From positions 71,417,626 to 71,481,625 of the forward strand of contig OW799237.1 in assembly GCA_941918925.1 (NCBI GenBank): 64,000 bases of DNA, given 5' to 3'. Within the stretch, counting starts at the first letter, position 1. Each line of letters opens with the position of its first letter. The position numbers and the translations under genes were made by a program. Positions 1 through 10,017 of the stretch are shown in pieces. The stretch is from Phyto melanocephala (lineage: Eukaryota > Arthropoda > Insecta > Diptera > Rhinophoridae). The notes beneath the pieces are model-generated. The model saw only the letters and a program-made list of their open reading frames with translations, did not search any database and was not told the origin of the DNA.

Positions 1-164
1 AAATATTTAACTTTTTCAACTTACCTGTTTTATTCCCTAACAAAATTAAACCCCATAAAGTTTTTTTTTCTCTCGTGCAAACTATCAGATGCTTAACTCT
101 CTGTTATCAAAGGTTAACTGGGATAGTATAATCTCTAACGACAACACTATGCCGCTGTATTACT

Positions 165-530
165 GAAACTGTCCCAAAAATAACAATTGAAAATTAGAAA
201 CAGCAATTTTGGGTCACCATGGAATAATAATTATCTCCGAATTATTGGAAATAAGAAAACAAATTATATAAGAAATATAAAAAGACTGGATTATCTGTAG
301 ATTATACCAAATACCGTATTGCTCGTTCTCACGACACTTTTGCAAATAAATCTGAGATCAAATCCTAAATCGTTTTATAAATTTCTAAACTCTAATATTC
401 CCAAACTTTTTGGAAAAATTTTAACCGATAGATTATACTATCAAATTTCTTCGATCACCATGTCACCATGCCAACATATCGTTCTACAACGACTAATAGT
501 TTGGAGCTAACTACTAAGTATTATAAATGA
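165..530 (+). pseudogene. decayed non-LTR retrotransposon (jockey/I-like) fragment
   Basis: Three reading frames on this strand give stretches that resemble the region between endonuclease and reverse transcriptase of jockey/I-type LINEs. SNPKSFYKFLNSN lies near 358-396, directly followed by IPKLFGKILTDRLYYQ near 397-445, and STTTNSLELTTK is at 483-518 in another frame. In intact elements the SNPKSFYKF-type linker and the PKLFEKIL-type RT start are separated by many residues, so an internal deletion has joined them. Frameshifts before 358 and near 475 and several stops make this a dead fragment. The family assignment rests on remembered motif resemblance and the exact clade is uncertain. The upstream 165 bases are AT-rich with nothing else recognisable. 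Confidence 0.6.
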
Positions 531-842
531 CCGGACAGAACGAAAAAGGAACAACAAACCACACATACAGATTTTCAATTGAATAGAAACAAAACAGCTG
601 ATTTACAACAGCACAGAATGTACAAACTAGTTCTGCCTTAAGTTTTAAATAACTTTAGATCATATTGATAACTTTATTGGTTCTCACAGTCAAATGCTAT
701 CATAATTTTTATTCGTGATGGACAACAAAATATAGAATTTGTACAGTTTACAAAAATAATTCTGTTTTTATAAATTTATTTATTCGAACTTTATATTTTG
801 TATGTATGTATTTCTCAAATGCTTTAATTTGTTTTTAAGACA
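531..842. other. AT-rich intergenic stretch, nothing recognised
   Basis: This stretch lies downstream of the small minus-strand peptide gene and after the LINE fragment. It contains no convincing reading frame, repeat or RNA gene. It would hold the 3' untranslated region of the peptide gene if that gene is still transcribed. Confidence 0.4.
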
Positions 843-1199
843 CTATGAATGCAACACACGAACACCACTGCTATTGCAATAACCAGTCCTGTGTTTATTC
901 CGTATGCAATAAAAAATACAATGAGAGTGATTTCGTCGGAAAGGAGTAAACGCCAAGATCTCCCTGCATATATCTGGACTAGCACGTCTATAATTAAGAG
1001 CCTCCTTTAACGCAAATTGAATATGTTCTTTACGTTTAAGCTTTACAGAAACATCATCTTTGGCAAATTCTAAATCGTTGTCGTCAATTTTATAGGTGGC
1101 CGTCTTGCCAAGAGCATAAATGTCCACTTTCGAGTTTTCGACTTTAACTATGTTAACAGCCAAAATAAAAAAAAGTAACGGTGTGAAAAACAGTTTCAT
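843..1199 (-). CDS. small secreted CS-alpha-beta (defensin-like) peptide, probably degenerate
   Basis: The protein is about 118 residues counted from the ATG at 1197-1199. An in-frame ATG six codons upstream (1215-1217) exists, but the inner one aligns with the start of the related gene at 53434. A hydrophobic N-terminus looks like a signal peptide, followed by an acidic/basic propeptide and one C-terminal defensin-like domain. In numbering from the upstream Met, cysteines sit at 84, 100, 104 and 114, giving C-x15-C-x3-C-x9-C, identical in spacing to domain 3 of the 52625-53434 protein. The last two cysteines (C-x5-C-x-C in the family) are replaced by Arg120 and Leu122, so two of three disulfides cannot form. 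This suggests either a pseudogene or a diverged peptide. A TATA box lies upstream. The function of intact relatives is antimicrobial; activity here is doubtful. Confidence 0.6.
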   Translation of the reverse strand: MKLFFTPLLFFILAVNIVKVENSKVDIYALGKTATYKIDDNDLEFAKDDVSVKLKRKEHIQFALKEALNYRRASPDICREILAFTPFRRNHSHCIFYCIRNKHRTGYCNSSGVRVLHS

Positions 1200-1274
1200 T
1201 TTCAATAAAAACTCCATGAAAAGTGCTATAAATACAATTTTGTTGTGAACTGTCTAGAAAATTTTAATGCGGCG

Positions 1275-1282
1275 TTTATATA
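1275..1282 (-). promoter_or_regulatory. TATA box of the left defensin-like gene
   Basis: TATATAAA reads on the minus strand about 75 bases before the preferred ATG at 1199. This implies a start of transcription near 1245-1250 and a short leader. The paralogous gene at 52625-53434 has the same arrangement. Confidence 0.55.
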
Positions 1283-1440
1283 GAAATTTAAAGTTATTTT
1301 TTAATGATAATGCTTCATTTTGTCAATATATTTTGTCTAAACACTTCATATAAATTTTTTTTGTGCTAAGCAATTGTTTTAGATTTTGAGTTTCTAAAAA
1401 TTTTAATTTAAATAAAACTCAAATAATTGTTTCGTATTTT

Positions 1441-3142
1441 TATATCCATTTTAGACCCCATAAAGTATATATATTCTGAATCAGGGTTTGATTTGATGAC
1501 GATCTAGCTGTTGAAAGCACGATAGAGTACGGACCGAAAAAGCTAGGGGGCTCAAATTTTGCCAGAATCTTTCTTATAGACAAGGTTTGTTTGGTATTTA
1601 AAATGGGCTAAATCGGAATATTAGGAAGTGAGTTATAGCTCGTAATGCAAGAGAAGGTCGAAAAAACTGTGTCCTTCGAACATCGAATAAAATGGAATTG
1701 TGTCCAAACGCATCAACGTACAGTCATGAAACTTCGAATATATATTTCCCGAGTCAAAACAATATCTTTCCCCAAAAATTGCTTACATCTATACATTAGG
1801 AAAGGAGTTATCGATCAAAAAGTACGAAAATTTATACCGCGCAGTGTATTTTTCAGTATATTTTAAATTTAAACCTAATAAAACGGACAAAATTAGATGT
1901 ACGATTCTGAAATTTTGCACACTTTGCTTTTTGGCTAGGAGCTTTTCTGTAACGGAAAATCAATGTGCCACGCTCACTTTTACGCCCACCTCCCATATAA
2001 CGTTTTACCTAAAATTCATATAATTTCTCTATTAATAAAGATTTTGGAATAATAAAGGACTATATTGAAATATCTAAGTTGTAGTCTTTAGCAAAAACAA
2101 CTTTGACACGCCTACTATAACGCCCACTTTTTACGTTATCTACCGTTAATAGAATTTAAAAGCTTATAAAACCGACAAAATTAGAGGTATGATGATAAAA
2201 TATGCTACATATATCCTTCTAGTCAATGTCACTACTGTGCCAGAAAATTAAGCTGCCACGCCCACTTTTACGCCTACCTCCCATATAACGCTTAACCCAA
2301 AATTCATATAATTTCTCTATTAATAAAGATTTTTGAATACTAAAGGGCTATATTGAAATATCTAAGTTGTATTTATTAGCAGAAACTTTATTGACACGCC
2401 TACTTTAACGGCCACTTTTACTAAAAGACTAAATTTACGAAAACACTTTACTATTATATCCAAGTTATTAAGGGTGGTTAAATTTTAAGGGCACAAATTA
2501 TTTAAGAAATTATTATCATTTATTTTTATAATGATAATATTTGTATGGTTCAATTATGTATTTAACAAAATATCGGCCAAATGGCCCCCCCATCCTTGGC
2601 GCTACTCCTCTATCTGATAGTCCAAATTTTCAATGATGATGAGTTGAGGTTGACTGCTCTTTTGCAACGAACTAAGAAGGCATTCACAGATTTTCTAACA
2701 TTTTACACAGACCTGTTTTGCAGAAATTCAAATATTTTTTAAAATTCTCCCAATTGTGGACGAATTTGAACGATTATGATGACCAAAAGAATCGCGAAGT
2801 GCACAAAATGCATTTTGATTTGAACGCCCATTTTTATAAAAAAAACCTGAATAACTTTAAAGCGTTGCTCATTTGCGTATCTTTCCACGGATCAAATTGA
2901 GTAAGTTTGAGAAATGACAAATAAAATGCAGAAAACAAATTTAAAGACTAGGTGCAGTTCACCTTCAACATGGGCCCTTTAAATTTAACCACCCTCTAAA
3001 AAGAAAGTGATACATATTTTATTATAAAGAGATTATTCCATAGCGATTAACAAAATAATAAATATTGTGCTTTAAATGTTCACAAAATTGGGGGTGGGTA
3101 TATAAGATTCGGCACAGCCGAATATAGTGCTCTTACTTGTTT
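1441..3142 (+). mobile_element. repeat family A, 5'-truncated copy
   Basis: This matches the reference family A copy (10403-12800) over most of its length. It begins inside the 5' region at the 'gaccccataaagtatat' stretch and ends with the shared terminal hairpin and 'gctcttacttgtt'. It lacks the extreme 5' hairpin and one of the internal roughly 300-base sub-repeats. It carries the internal mariner-derived remnant (2471-2996). It has no intact protein and is clearly non-autonomous. Confidence 0.75.
2471..2996 (-). repeat. mariner-derived deletion remnant inside family A
   Basis: The segment is bounded by inverted copies of AGGGTGGTTAAATTT, flanked by TA on both sides. In the minus direction it retains pieces resembling the N-terminal helix-turn-helix and the last residues (GGHL-type tail) of a mariner-like transposase. 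The same segment sits at the same place in other family A copies. Confidence 0.55.
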
Positions 3143-3231
3143 ATTTCCCGGAATAAGAGCAAAATTTTCCCGGAAATACTAAGTGGTTCATTCCCGGGCG
3201 GGAATTCCCGGTTCCCAAACCCTAATTACGA

Positions 3232-3540
3232 CCTATAACTTTCTTCCTTATATACCGGTTCGTTTGGTATTGAAAAATGAGCTTTTTCAATACCAAACGA
3301 ACCTTGTGTATAAGAAATATTCTGGCAAATTTTGAAATCCTTAATTTTTTCAGTTCGAGCTCCATCGTCTTTTTAGCAGAACGACAGATAAACGGACATA
3401 GCTAGATCGTCATAAAATAAAACCCCGACTCAGAAAATATATACTTTATGGGGTCCAAAATTGATATTTCGATGTATTACAAATGGAATATACCCCTACA
3501 ATTTTTTTGGTGATGGATATAAATTATATTATTATATATT
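3232..3540 (-). repeat. inverted 5' piece of family A
   Basis: Read on the minus strand this is the first 300 bases of family A, including the 'tagctagatcgtc' block, 'accccataaagtat' and the terminal 'ggtgg..ggtata' region in degenerate form. It follows 90 bases of GC-richer unrecognised sequence (3143-3231). It contains the perfect palindrome at 3257-3303. Confidence 0.65.
3257..3303. repeat. perfect 21-base inverted repeat with 5-base loop
   Basis: The arm GGTTCGTTTGGTATTGAAAA plus one A at 3257-3277 is exactly reverse-complemented at 3283-3303, separated by TGAGC. In other family A copies only the right-hand arm sequence is present, at the place where GATTTAGCCCATTTTCAATA would be expected. 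Confidence 0.9.
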
Positions 3541-3575
3541 ATATAATAATATAAACTGTGCTAGTTGAAAAAACA

Positions 3576-6231
3576 GACAAGCCGGGCACCTAGCGTTTTA
3601 ACATAATTCGGGTACGTTAAATCCAGTGGTGCTCTCGGTTTTTTAAGATTGGCTCTGGTTTTCGAGATATACCGTTATTTCGAAAATGGAGGAGGTTGCA
3701 CCACATATGTTCGCGTAACTCAAAAACGCTTTAGCTTATTCCAAAAACTTAAAAAAACGAAATTCCGCAATAAAATTTCCTTTAAGAAAAGTAAAACTTC
3801 TTTCTAATATCCGTAGTCGTTTTAGAAAAATAATTTTTTTTTTTTAAAAAAATTAATTTTTTTATCAAAATTTCGAAATTTTTGTTCTTTAAAAATTCAT
3901 AAAAAATTAAAAAATGCAGCTAGGCTTCTAATTTTTTGCAAACATATAAAAAACAAAGCTGCTAACAAAACAAGCCATAAATGATTAAAATCTGTTAGCA
4001 ACTTTTGACTTTATTCACAAAAGTCGACAAATTTTAATTAATTTAAGAATTTCATAAAACGCAATATTTGTATGGGAGCCCCCCTAAGGGATGGTGATAA
4101 AGGGAAAGTATAATTTAAGAAAATGTTAAGAACAAAAAACAATGAAGGTCGGTCATACATTTTATCCCCCTAGGAGTGAATCCTAGGCCTTAGAAACAAA
4201 TGTTGGGAATGAAAAATAAAGTTGCGCTGGTCATACATTTGGCCCGTTTAGGGGTATCTCAGGCGCTGCAGGTGCAAAATTTAAGGCTAGGGTTCTACGC
4301 GTATAAAAAAATTTTAAATTAGTGACATATAGCAAAACTGCTTTTAAGCTACTTTTGGAAGAATCAATAAATAAGCGCCAATCTCCAGGATTACATTCAT
4401 TTTGCATTGTACAACGGTATTTGGCATGGTTCTTGGAATTAAAAATTAAAACATAGTATTTTTGAATTACCTGTGATTTCAAGTTATTGGCAATAAAATC
4501 TACACCTGGAAACGGTAGAAATATTATTCGTCCTTGCTTTTTTTTTTACAAAACATGCGACTAGTACTTTGATTAAAACAATTACATTATAAATAAGAGT
4601 TCCTCAACCCCTTCACTGTCATATGGAAAGTGCTTGCGAAAGTGATTAGTGAATTTTAAAGCCTCTGACAGTCTTGTATCTAAACAGTTATATTGAAATA
4701 TCTAAGATGGGGCCGTGTAAAAAGTTTAATTACTTTTGTTATGTGTGTGGGAAATATAAAAATATACCAAGTCGCCGTAAAATCACTACTGAAACAAGTA
4801 CCTTGTATGAATCACATTTTTCTTTAAGTGTTATATATGGTAAGAGTTGGACATCATCAAAAGTGTGTACACACTGCATTTACCATTTAAATAAGTAGGG
4901 AAAAAATGGAGACACCATGTCATTTGGTGTTCCAATGATTTCGAGAGATCCCATAGTTCATGTTGAAGATGAGTGTTATGCGTGCATAAATTATACAGCG
5001 GGTATGAACAGAAGAAAAATTACTTATATATCTTATACATTCTGATGAAATTCCTGTTCCGGATAGCCATATACCAACAGAATATATTTCCTCAATACTT
5101 CATTCTGTTGAAGCGGGTGGACCAGCTACTTCAATGTATCAACCGTCATGCATCACGGTTCCATGCAGTCACAATGAAATCACGCAAGATCGTCTGGATA
5201 TAATGGTACGGCGTCTAAAATTATCTCAAATTCAGAGCATTCTCTTGACAAAAGAGTTAAAACGAGCTAATATTTTAGCACCAGGTGTACAAACATACGG
5301 GGCTATCAATCGCCATAGACGATTTACGACTTTTTTTAAATCTATTGAGAATAATTCTATTGCGTATTGTACTGACATCCGCGGATTGGTTTTAACGATG
5401 CAAAATGAATATAATCCTGGAGATTGGCGCTTATTCATTGATTCTTCCAAAAGTAGCTTAAAAGCAGTTTTGCTACATGTCACTAATTTAAAATTTTTTT
5501 ATACGCGTAGAACCCTAGCCTTAAATTTTGCACCTGCAGCGCCTGAGATACCCCTAAACGGGCCAAATGTAAGACCAGCGCAACTTTATTTTTCATTCCC
5601 AACATTTGTTTCTAAGGCCTAGGATTCACTCCTAGGGGGATAAAATGTATGACCGACCTTCATTGTTTTTTGTTCTTAACATTTTCTTAAATTATACTTT
5701 CCCTTTATCACCATCCCTTAGGGGGGCTCCCATACAAATATTGCGTTTTATGAAATTCTTAAATTAATTAAAATTTGTCGACTTTTGTGAATAAAGTCAA
5801 AAGTTGCTAACAGATTTTAATCATTTATGGCTTGTTTTGTTAGCAGCTTTGTTTTTTATATGTTTGCAAAAAATTAGAAGCCTAGCTGCATTTTTTAATT
5901 TTTTATGAATTTTTAAAGAACAAAAATTTCGAAATTTTGATAAAAAAATTAATTTTTTTTTTCAAAAAAAAAATTGTTTTTCTAAAACGACTACGGATAT
6001 TAGAAAGAAGTTTTACTTTTCTTAAAGGAAATTTTATTGTGGAATTTCAGTTTTTTAAGTTTTTGGAATAAGCTAAAGCGTTTTTGAGTTACGCGAACAT
6101 ATGTGGTGCAACCTCCTCCATTTTCGAAATAACGGTATATCTCGAAAACCAGAGCCAACCTTAAAAAACCGAGGGCACCACTGGATTTAGCGTACCCGAA
6201 TTATGTTAAAACGCTAGGTGCCCAGCTTGTC
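3576..6231 (+). mobile_element. foldback-type TIR element with 830-base arms
   Basis: The element starts GACAAGCCGGGCACC and ends GGTGCCCAGCTTGTC. The left arm 3576-4407 is the reverse complement of the right arm 5398-6231, with scattered mismatches, so the transcript could fold into a very long hairpin with a loop of about 990 bases. The loop and the first 90 bases of the right arm hold the 5' part of a gene (4707-5490). Comparison with the related copy at 60961-63690 shows the right arm is the normal 3' end. The left arm therefore arose by inverted duplication that also copied about 80 bases of coding sequence. It is a rearranged, non-autonomous copy. Confidence 0.75.
4707..5490 (+). pseudogene. 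5' part of element-borne protein of an uncharacterised arthropod family
   Basis: Several frames together give a protein start with a CxxC pair (FCYVCGKYKN), a VCTHCIYHL segment, FGVPMISRDPIVH and DECYACINY. A continuous frame at 5134-5490 then contains RLKLSQIQSILLTKELKRAN and DWRLFIDSSKSSLKAVLLH. I recognise this order and wording from a widespread uncharacterised arthropod protein family that is highly repeated in insect genomes. The function is unknown; two CxxC pairs suggest zinc binding. Stop codons near 4896 and frameshifts near 4980-5130 break it, and after the VLLH segment it runs into non-coding arm sequence. The related copy is at 61809-63465. Confidence 0.65.
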
Positions 6232-6558
6232 ACGAAAAAAAAGTGTCAATTTCATGCACAGTGTTATTATATCATATAATAAACTGCACAAGAAATCGAA
6301 GGAAACATAAAACATTGAAAATAATCAAATTTGTATTCAAATAAAGCAACAAGCAAAATAAAGTATTTAGTTGAAACTGCTAAAACGAAATTAAGAGAAA
6401 ATCAGATTTCTGGATTTAGTAGCAGATGAGGTGGATGCACTGCAAGGATTAAGAAGCTGAGGAAGAAGAAAAATACCGATGAATCGGCAAGAGTAGTTGG
6501 CTGGAAATAGAAAAGAAGATAGAGCGTAGAGAATTATTTGGAGAAAAAAATATAAGAT

Positions 6559-6559
6559 A

Positions 6560-6590
<31 letters not shown>

Positions 6591-6592
6591 TG
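6559..6592. repeat. (ATAC)n microsatellite
   Basis: About eight perfect tandem copies of the tetranucleotide ATAC are followed by AT-rich sequence. The surrounding region 6232-6770 shows no convincing gene. Confidence 0.9.
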
Positions 6593-6777
6593 ATATTATT
6601 ATTAAATTCAAGACTATTTTTTTTGGTAAATTTATATTTATTATTTGCCAAAAAAAATATAAGCAGTATATATATTAGATTGATTCTTACTTTTTTTTCT
6701 GCTGATAGAATTTTTTTGGGCTCTTTGTAAGAGAAAAAGATAAAGAAAATCGATAATAAATTTTACGAGGTCACATA

Positions 6778-6868
6778 AGAGCGTGTTTACGTGAAGGGAC
6801 ATATCCCCTGCGACACGAATTTGTTGTCGAGGGGTGCGGCGTTGAGTACGGGGTAATAATAGGTCTAT
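6778..6868. repeat. PIF/Harbinger-associated end repeat
   Basis: About 90 bases (GTGTTTAC.TGAAGGGACAT, CCCCTGCGACACGA, CGGCGTTGAGTACGGGGTA) are repeated at 22826-22918. Both copies lie beside HARBI-type transposase remnants, so this may be a terminal or subterminal segment of the PIF-type element. The opposite end was not found. Confidence 0.5.
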
Positions 6869-7122
6869 CTGCGTACACAAATTTTGCATCATTTTATGCA
6901 AAATGTTACAAAATCTTGCAAAATGTTGTCTGCGTACTCCAAATCTCTTGCAGCGAGAGAGCCAAAAAGAAAATTTTTTGACAGTTGGAAGTTAGAGAAC
7001 TTGCAAAATGTTGTTGGAGAAATTTCTGCTTGCAAGATTTTGCAACTAGTTTGAACAGCTGTTTTTATTTACTAGTTATAAAATAATTTTTGTGAAACGA
7101 AAATAAAAATTAAAATTTAACA

Positions 7123-8390
7123 ATGGCAGAGGTAAGTAGATAGAATTGTGTTGATTTTTAACGTTTATAAAAAATTATAATAAACATAACATTTTACTTC
7201 ATGCTAGAAACGTCCAAATATACAGTGCGACCGTGACGTAAGTGGATTGGAGATGGCAGAACCGATAACATCAGCAGAACTTTGTGGGACAAACTTTGCG
7301 ATTGAAGAGGCAAGTATTAGGAATTGTTTTATATGTTAGTGTAATCAAAGTATTAATAATAGTACTTTATTTTCGATGCTAGAATCTTTTAAAGGAGCAG
7401 TGCGTTCGTCGTGGAAACTGTGACATGTACACAATAGTTACTGCAATGATGGTGCTGGATACTTCGTCTTTCGAGAGTGAAGAAGATGATTCAGAGCAAA
7501 TTTTAGTAAATGGATGCACAGGCAATGATGTATATTCCCCTCTAAAGCCTTTTCTTATAAAGCCAAAAAAAGAAATTGTGTAAAGCTGTATATGGAAGAA
7601 ATAGTGCCCAATTACAGCGAAGAGGAATTTCGAAGACATTTCCGGATATCGAAGCAACTGTTTGAAAACCTATGCGATCGGTTCTCAAACTGGGAAATGT
7701 TTAAAAAAATGCGTTGCGACAAAAGGCTATTCGAAAGTGCTCACATGTTGGTATTTTTATGGTTTGCTGGGCACGAGGCATGCAGCTTTAAAGATGTATC
7801 AGATCGCTTTGACGTGAGTCTATTTGCAGTAGGTGCAGTAATAGAAAGAGTGTCAATGTTTTTAAGTTCCCTTAGTCCAGAAGTCATACGGTGGCCAAGC
7901 GAACAAAAAAAGAAAATGTCAAGTAAATTTTTCGCCGATAAATGTTTATTACCTAAGGCTATAGGTAGGTGTCATGACTGATATAAACATAACCAAAAAT
8001 AATATATGCTAAACAATATCTTCATTTAGGGTGTATTGATGGTACGCACATAGTCATCGGTCCTCCGTCTACTTCTAAAGATGACTATATCGACCGAAAA
8101 GGTAATACCACAATTTGCTTGCAAGGAATCTGTGACGAAAACAGAAAATTTATAAACATTTTTGTTTGATACCCTGGGTCGTGTCACGACAGTTGGGTGT
8201 TAAAGAACTCACCTATCTATGAAAAGCTACCATCGTATTGTAAAGGTAATAGTGATTATAAAAGTATAGGCATTATTATTTTAACTCTTTTATGCTTTCA
8301 GTTTGTTATATCCTGGGGGATTCCGCTTATCCATGCAATAAATATTTGATAACTCCATACAAAGATAACGGACATCTGACAATTAACAAA
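7123..8390 (+). pseudogene. PIF/Harbinger (HARBI1-like) transposase, C-terminus lost
   Basis: The exons proposed are 7123-7131 (MAE), 7208-7310, 7383-7964, 8030-8245 and 8302-8390. The introns are about 57-76 bases with GT-AG ends, except one with a GC donor at 7311. Typical HARBI1-like features in order are an ALF-like RISKQLFENLCDRF helix region, SFKDVSDRFDVSLF, IDGTHIVIGPP (first catalytic Asp), YIDRKGNTTICLQGICD, PGSCHDSWVL and YILGDSAYPC (second catalytic Asp), ending at PYKDNGHLT. The third acidic residue and everything after are missing. The frame runs instead into a MADF-type gene, implying a deletion near 8388. A stop at about 8168 (FV* before YPGS) and a frameshift in the A-run near 7565-7572 also inactivate it. 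It would have cut and joined the element's own ends together with the MADF partner. Confidence 0.8.
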
Positions 8391-8760
8391 GACCTAACAG
8401 TGGATGAGCTAAAAAAGAAAATTCACTCTTTGAGATCGCAATATATTCGAGAAGTCCGTGAAATGAACAATAGTAAACGTAGTGGGATAGGCTTGGAAGA
8501 AGTTTACGAACCAAAACTGGTTTGTTTCAAACAACTAGAATTTTTAAAAGCACATACCGTAATCAGAAAATCTACGTCAAATATTTCTGATTCAAGTCAG
8601 GTAAGAAAAAAATTGTACATATGTATGTAAATTTTAAAAGTGTATTATTGTTTTTTTGCAGGTTGATGGTGCTAGTTGCAGTCCTCAAAAATCAGAAAAT
8701 ACTTTTCAACAAAACTGTGAAACTGAAGAAGAACACCCACGTAAAAAAGAGTTAATTTTG
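8391..8760 (+). pseudogene. PIF-associated MADF/SANT-like protein, N-terminal part missing
   Basis: The frame 8391-8600 reads DELKKKIHSLRSQYIREVRE and, shortly after, GLEEVYEPKLVCFKQLEFL. This is the pattern of the MADF DNA-binding protein that accompanies PIF/Harbinger transposases in insects. A consensus donor (gtaaga) at 8601 and an acceptor (ttgcag) before 8662 define a 61-base intron, after which an acidic low-complexity segment begins. The start of the MADF domain is replaced by the transposase fusion. The likely continuation lies beyond the minus-strand transposase insertion, at 9692-10017. In intact elements this protein binds the termini and imports the transposase into the nucleus. 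Confidence 0.65.
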
Positions 8761-8902
8761 TTGTTATTGGTATTTTCATTTAATATTTTAAATAAATTCA
8801 TGTTCAGTTAGCTTTTTTATATTACATGTATTAAGAATATACAGTAGAGTGCAGCTTTTATCAATTAAATATTTTTTTATATTTTATAATTAAGTTTTTT
8901 AT

Positions 8903-9645
8903 CTAGCCATGATATCCTTCCTTCTTATTATTAAAGTATTTCTCGAAGCCGCCTCTCACAGACTGTGCAGCATTTCGTTGGTTGCTGTTTTCATCTTGTT
9001 CTGTTTGCGTGTAGATTTGATGCTCTAGAACATTTAAATAATATTGACTTTTTTTAGTGAGTAGATTGTGCAAAACGCAACAAGTTTTAGTAACGAGTTC
9101 AAATTGTTCAACTGATAGGGTCATTTTCTTTTGAAATATTTTAAACCTATTGGACAAAATTCCGAATGCCTGCCCCATAACATGTCTTGCTCGTGAAAGT
9201 CGCTAATTAAAAATTTGTCGGCTTTTTATATATGTTTTATATGAGTATGGTTTCATGATATGCTTTTGCAATGGAAAAACATCATCACCAACTATCACAT
9301 AGGGAAGTCTTCTTCCATTGCCTATTATTTTATCTTTTGGAAAGCATTCATGTGCTTTATTAACGACTTTCTTCAAATCGCTTTGTAATAAAACACCTGC
9401 ATCATTTGTACGTCCATTGCAACCAACATCTTTATACATAAATAAACTGACAATCAGCATCAACTAAACCCAACATTACCATGCTGTTAGTTCCTTTATA
9501 ATTATAAAAGTATGAACCATCTTTTCGCAGCGATTGAAAGTTAATATGTTTTCCATCCAATGCGCCTAAGCAGTTAGGAAATCGGCACTATATAGCAAAA
9601 TTATCAGATATAGTCTCCCATTCCCTTACTGTTGTTGGAAACTGC
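8903..9645 (-). pseudogene. second PIF/Harbinger transposase (different lineage)
   Basis: In the minus direction the order is CLGALDGKHINF (first catalytic Asp) near 9570, GSYFYNYKGTNSMVMLGLVD, DVGCNGRTNDAGVL, PYVIVGDDVFPLQKHIMKPY (second catalytic Asp), RQIFN*RLSRAR, QAFGILSNRFKIF and CCVLHNLL. The protein ends at the stop near 8903. In this family the position just before the AFGIL motif normally reads EN; here it is GQ, so the third catalytic residue (Glu) appears to be lost. In-frame stops lie after SDNFAI (about 9590), near FIYV (about 9440) and after RQIFN (9203). The N-terminal third was not found. It lies opposite to, and inside, the split MADF gene. Confidence 0.75.
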
Positions 9646-9691
9646 AAACAAAAATGAGGGTATGGGATCTTTAAAGATTTTTTTATTTTAG

Positions 9692-10017
9692 AAAAAAACA
9701 GAGAAATTGAATGAAAGTACGGACAATATTAAAACATTACTTGCAAAGAAGTTAATGGAAACCAAAAAATATGATTGGCTTGGGCATCAAGTTGTTTTCG
9801 AAATAAATGCTCTGACAAATGAATATTTGCAGAAGGAAACAGCTTGGAAGATAAAAACAGTTCTGCGCAAAGTTTCAACGAATAATTCATATATACTGCT
9901 AATAACATAACGGAACTACTAACTTTATTTATTTTCGTTCGTTTCAGGTTCATCGCAAAAAACTTTTCTTCTACTGATATTTTGCAACAAGCATTGGAAG
10001 ATATCCATATAAGATGA
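9692..10017 (+). pseudogene. C-terminal exons of the PIF-associated MADF protein
   Basis: After a plausible acceptor (ttttattttag) the frame reads KYDWLGHQVVFEINALTNEY and continues to VLRKVS. A further acceptor (cgtttcag) at 9948 leads to TDILQQALEDIHIR and a stop at 10015-10017. These match the C-terminal part of PIF-linked MADF proteins as I know them. The minus-strand transposase at 8903-9645 sits between this part and the N-terminal exons, either within a former intron or as a disruptive insertion. Confidence 0.55.
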
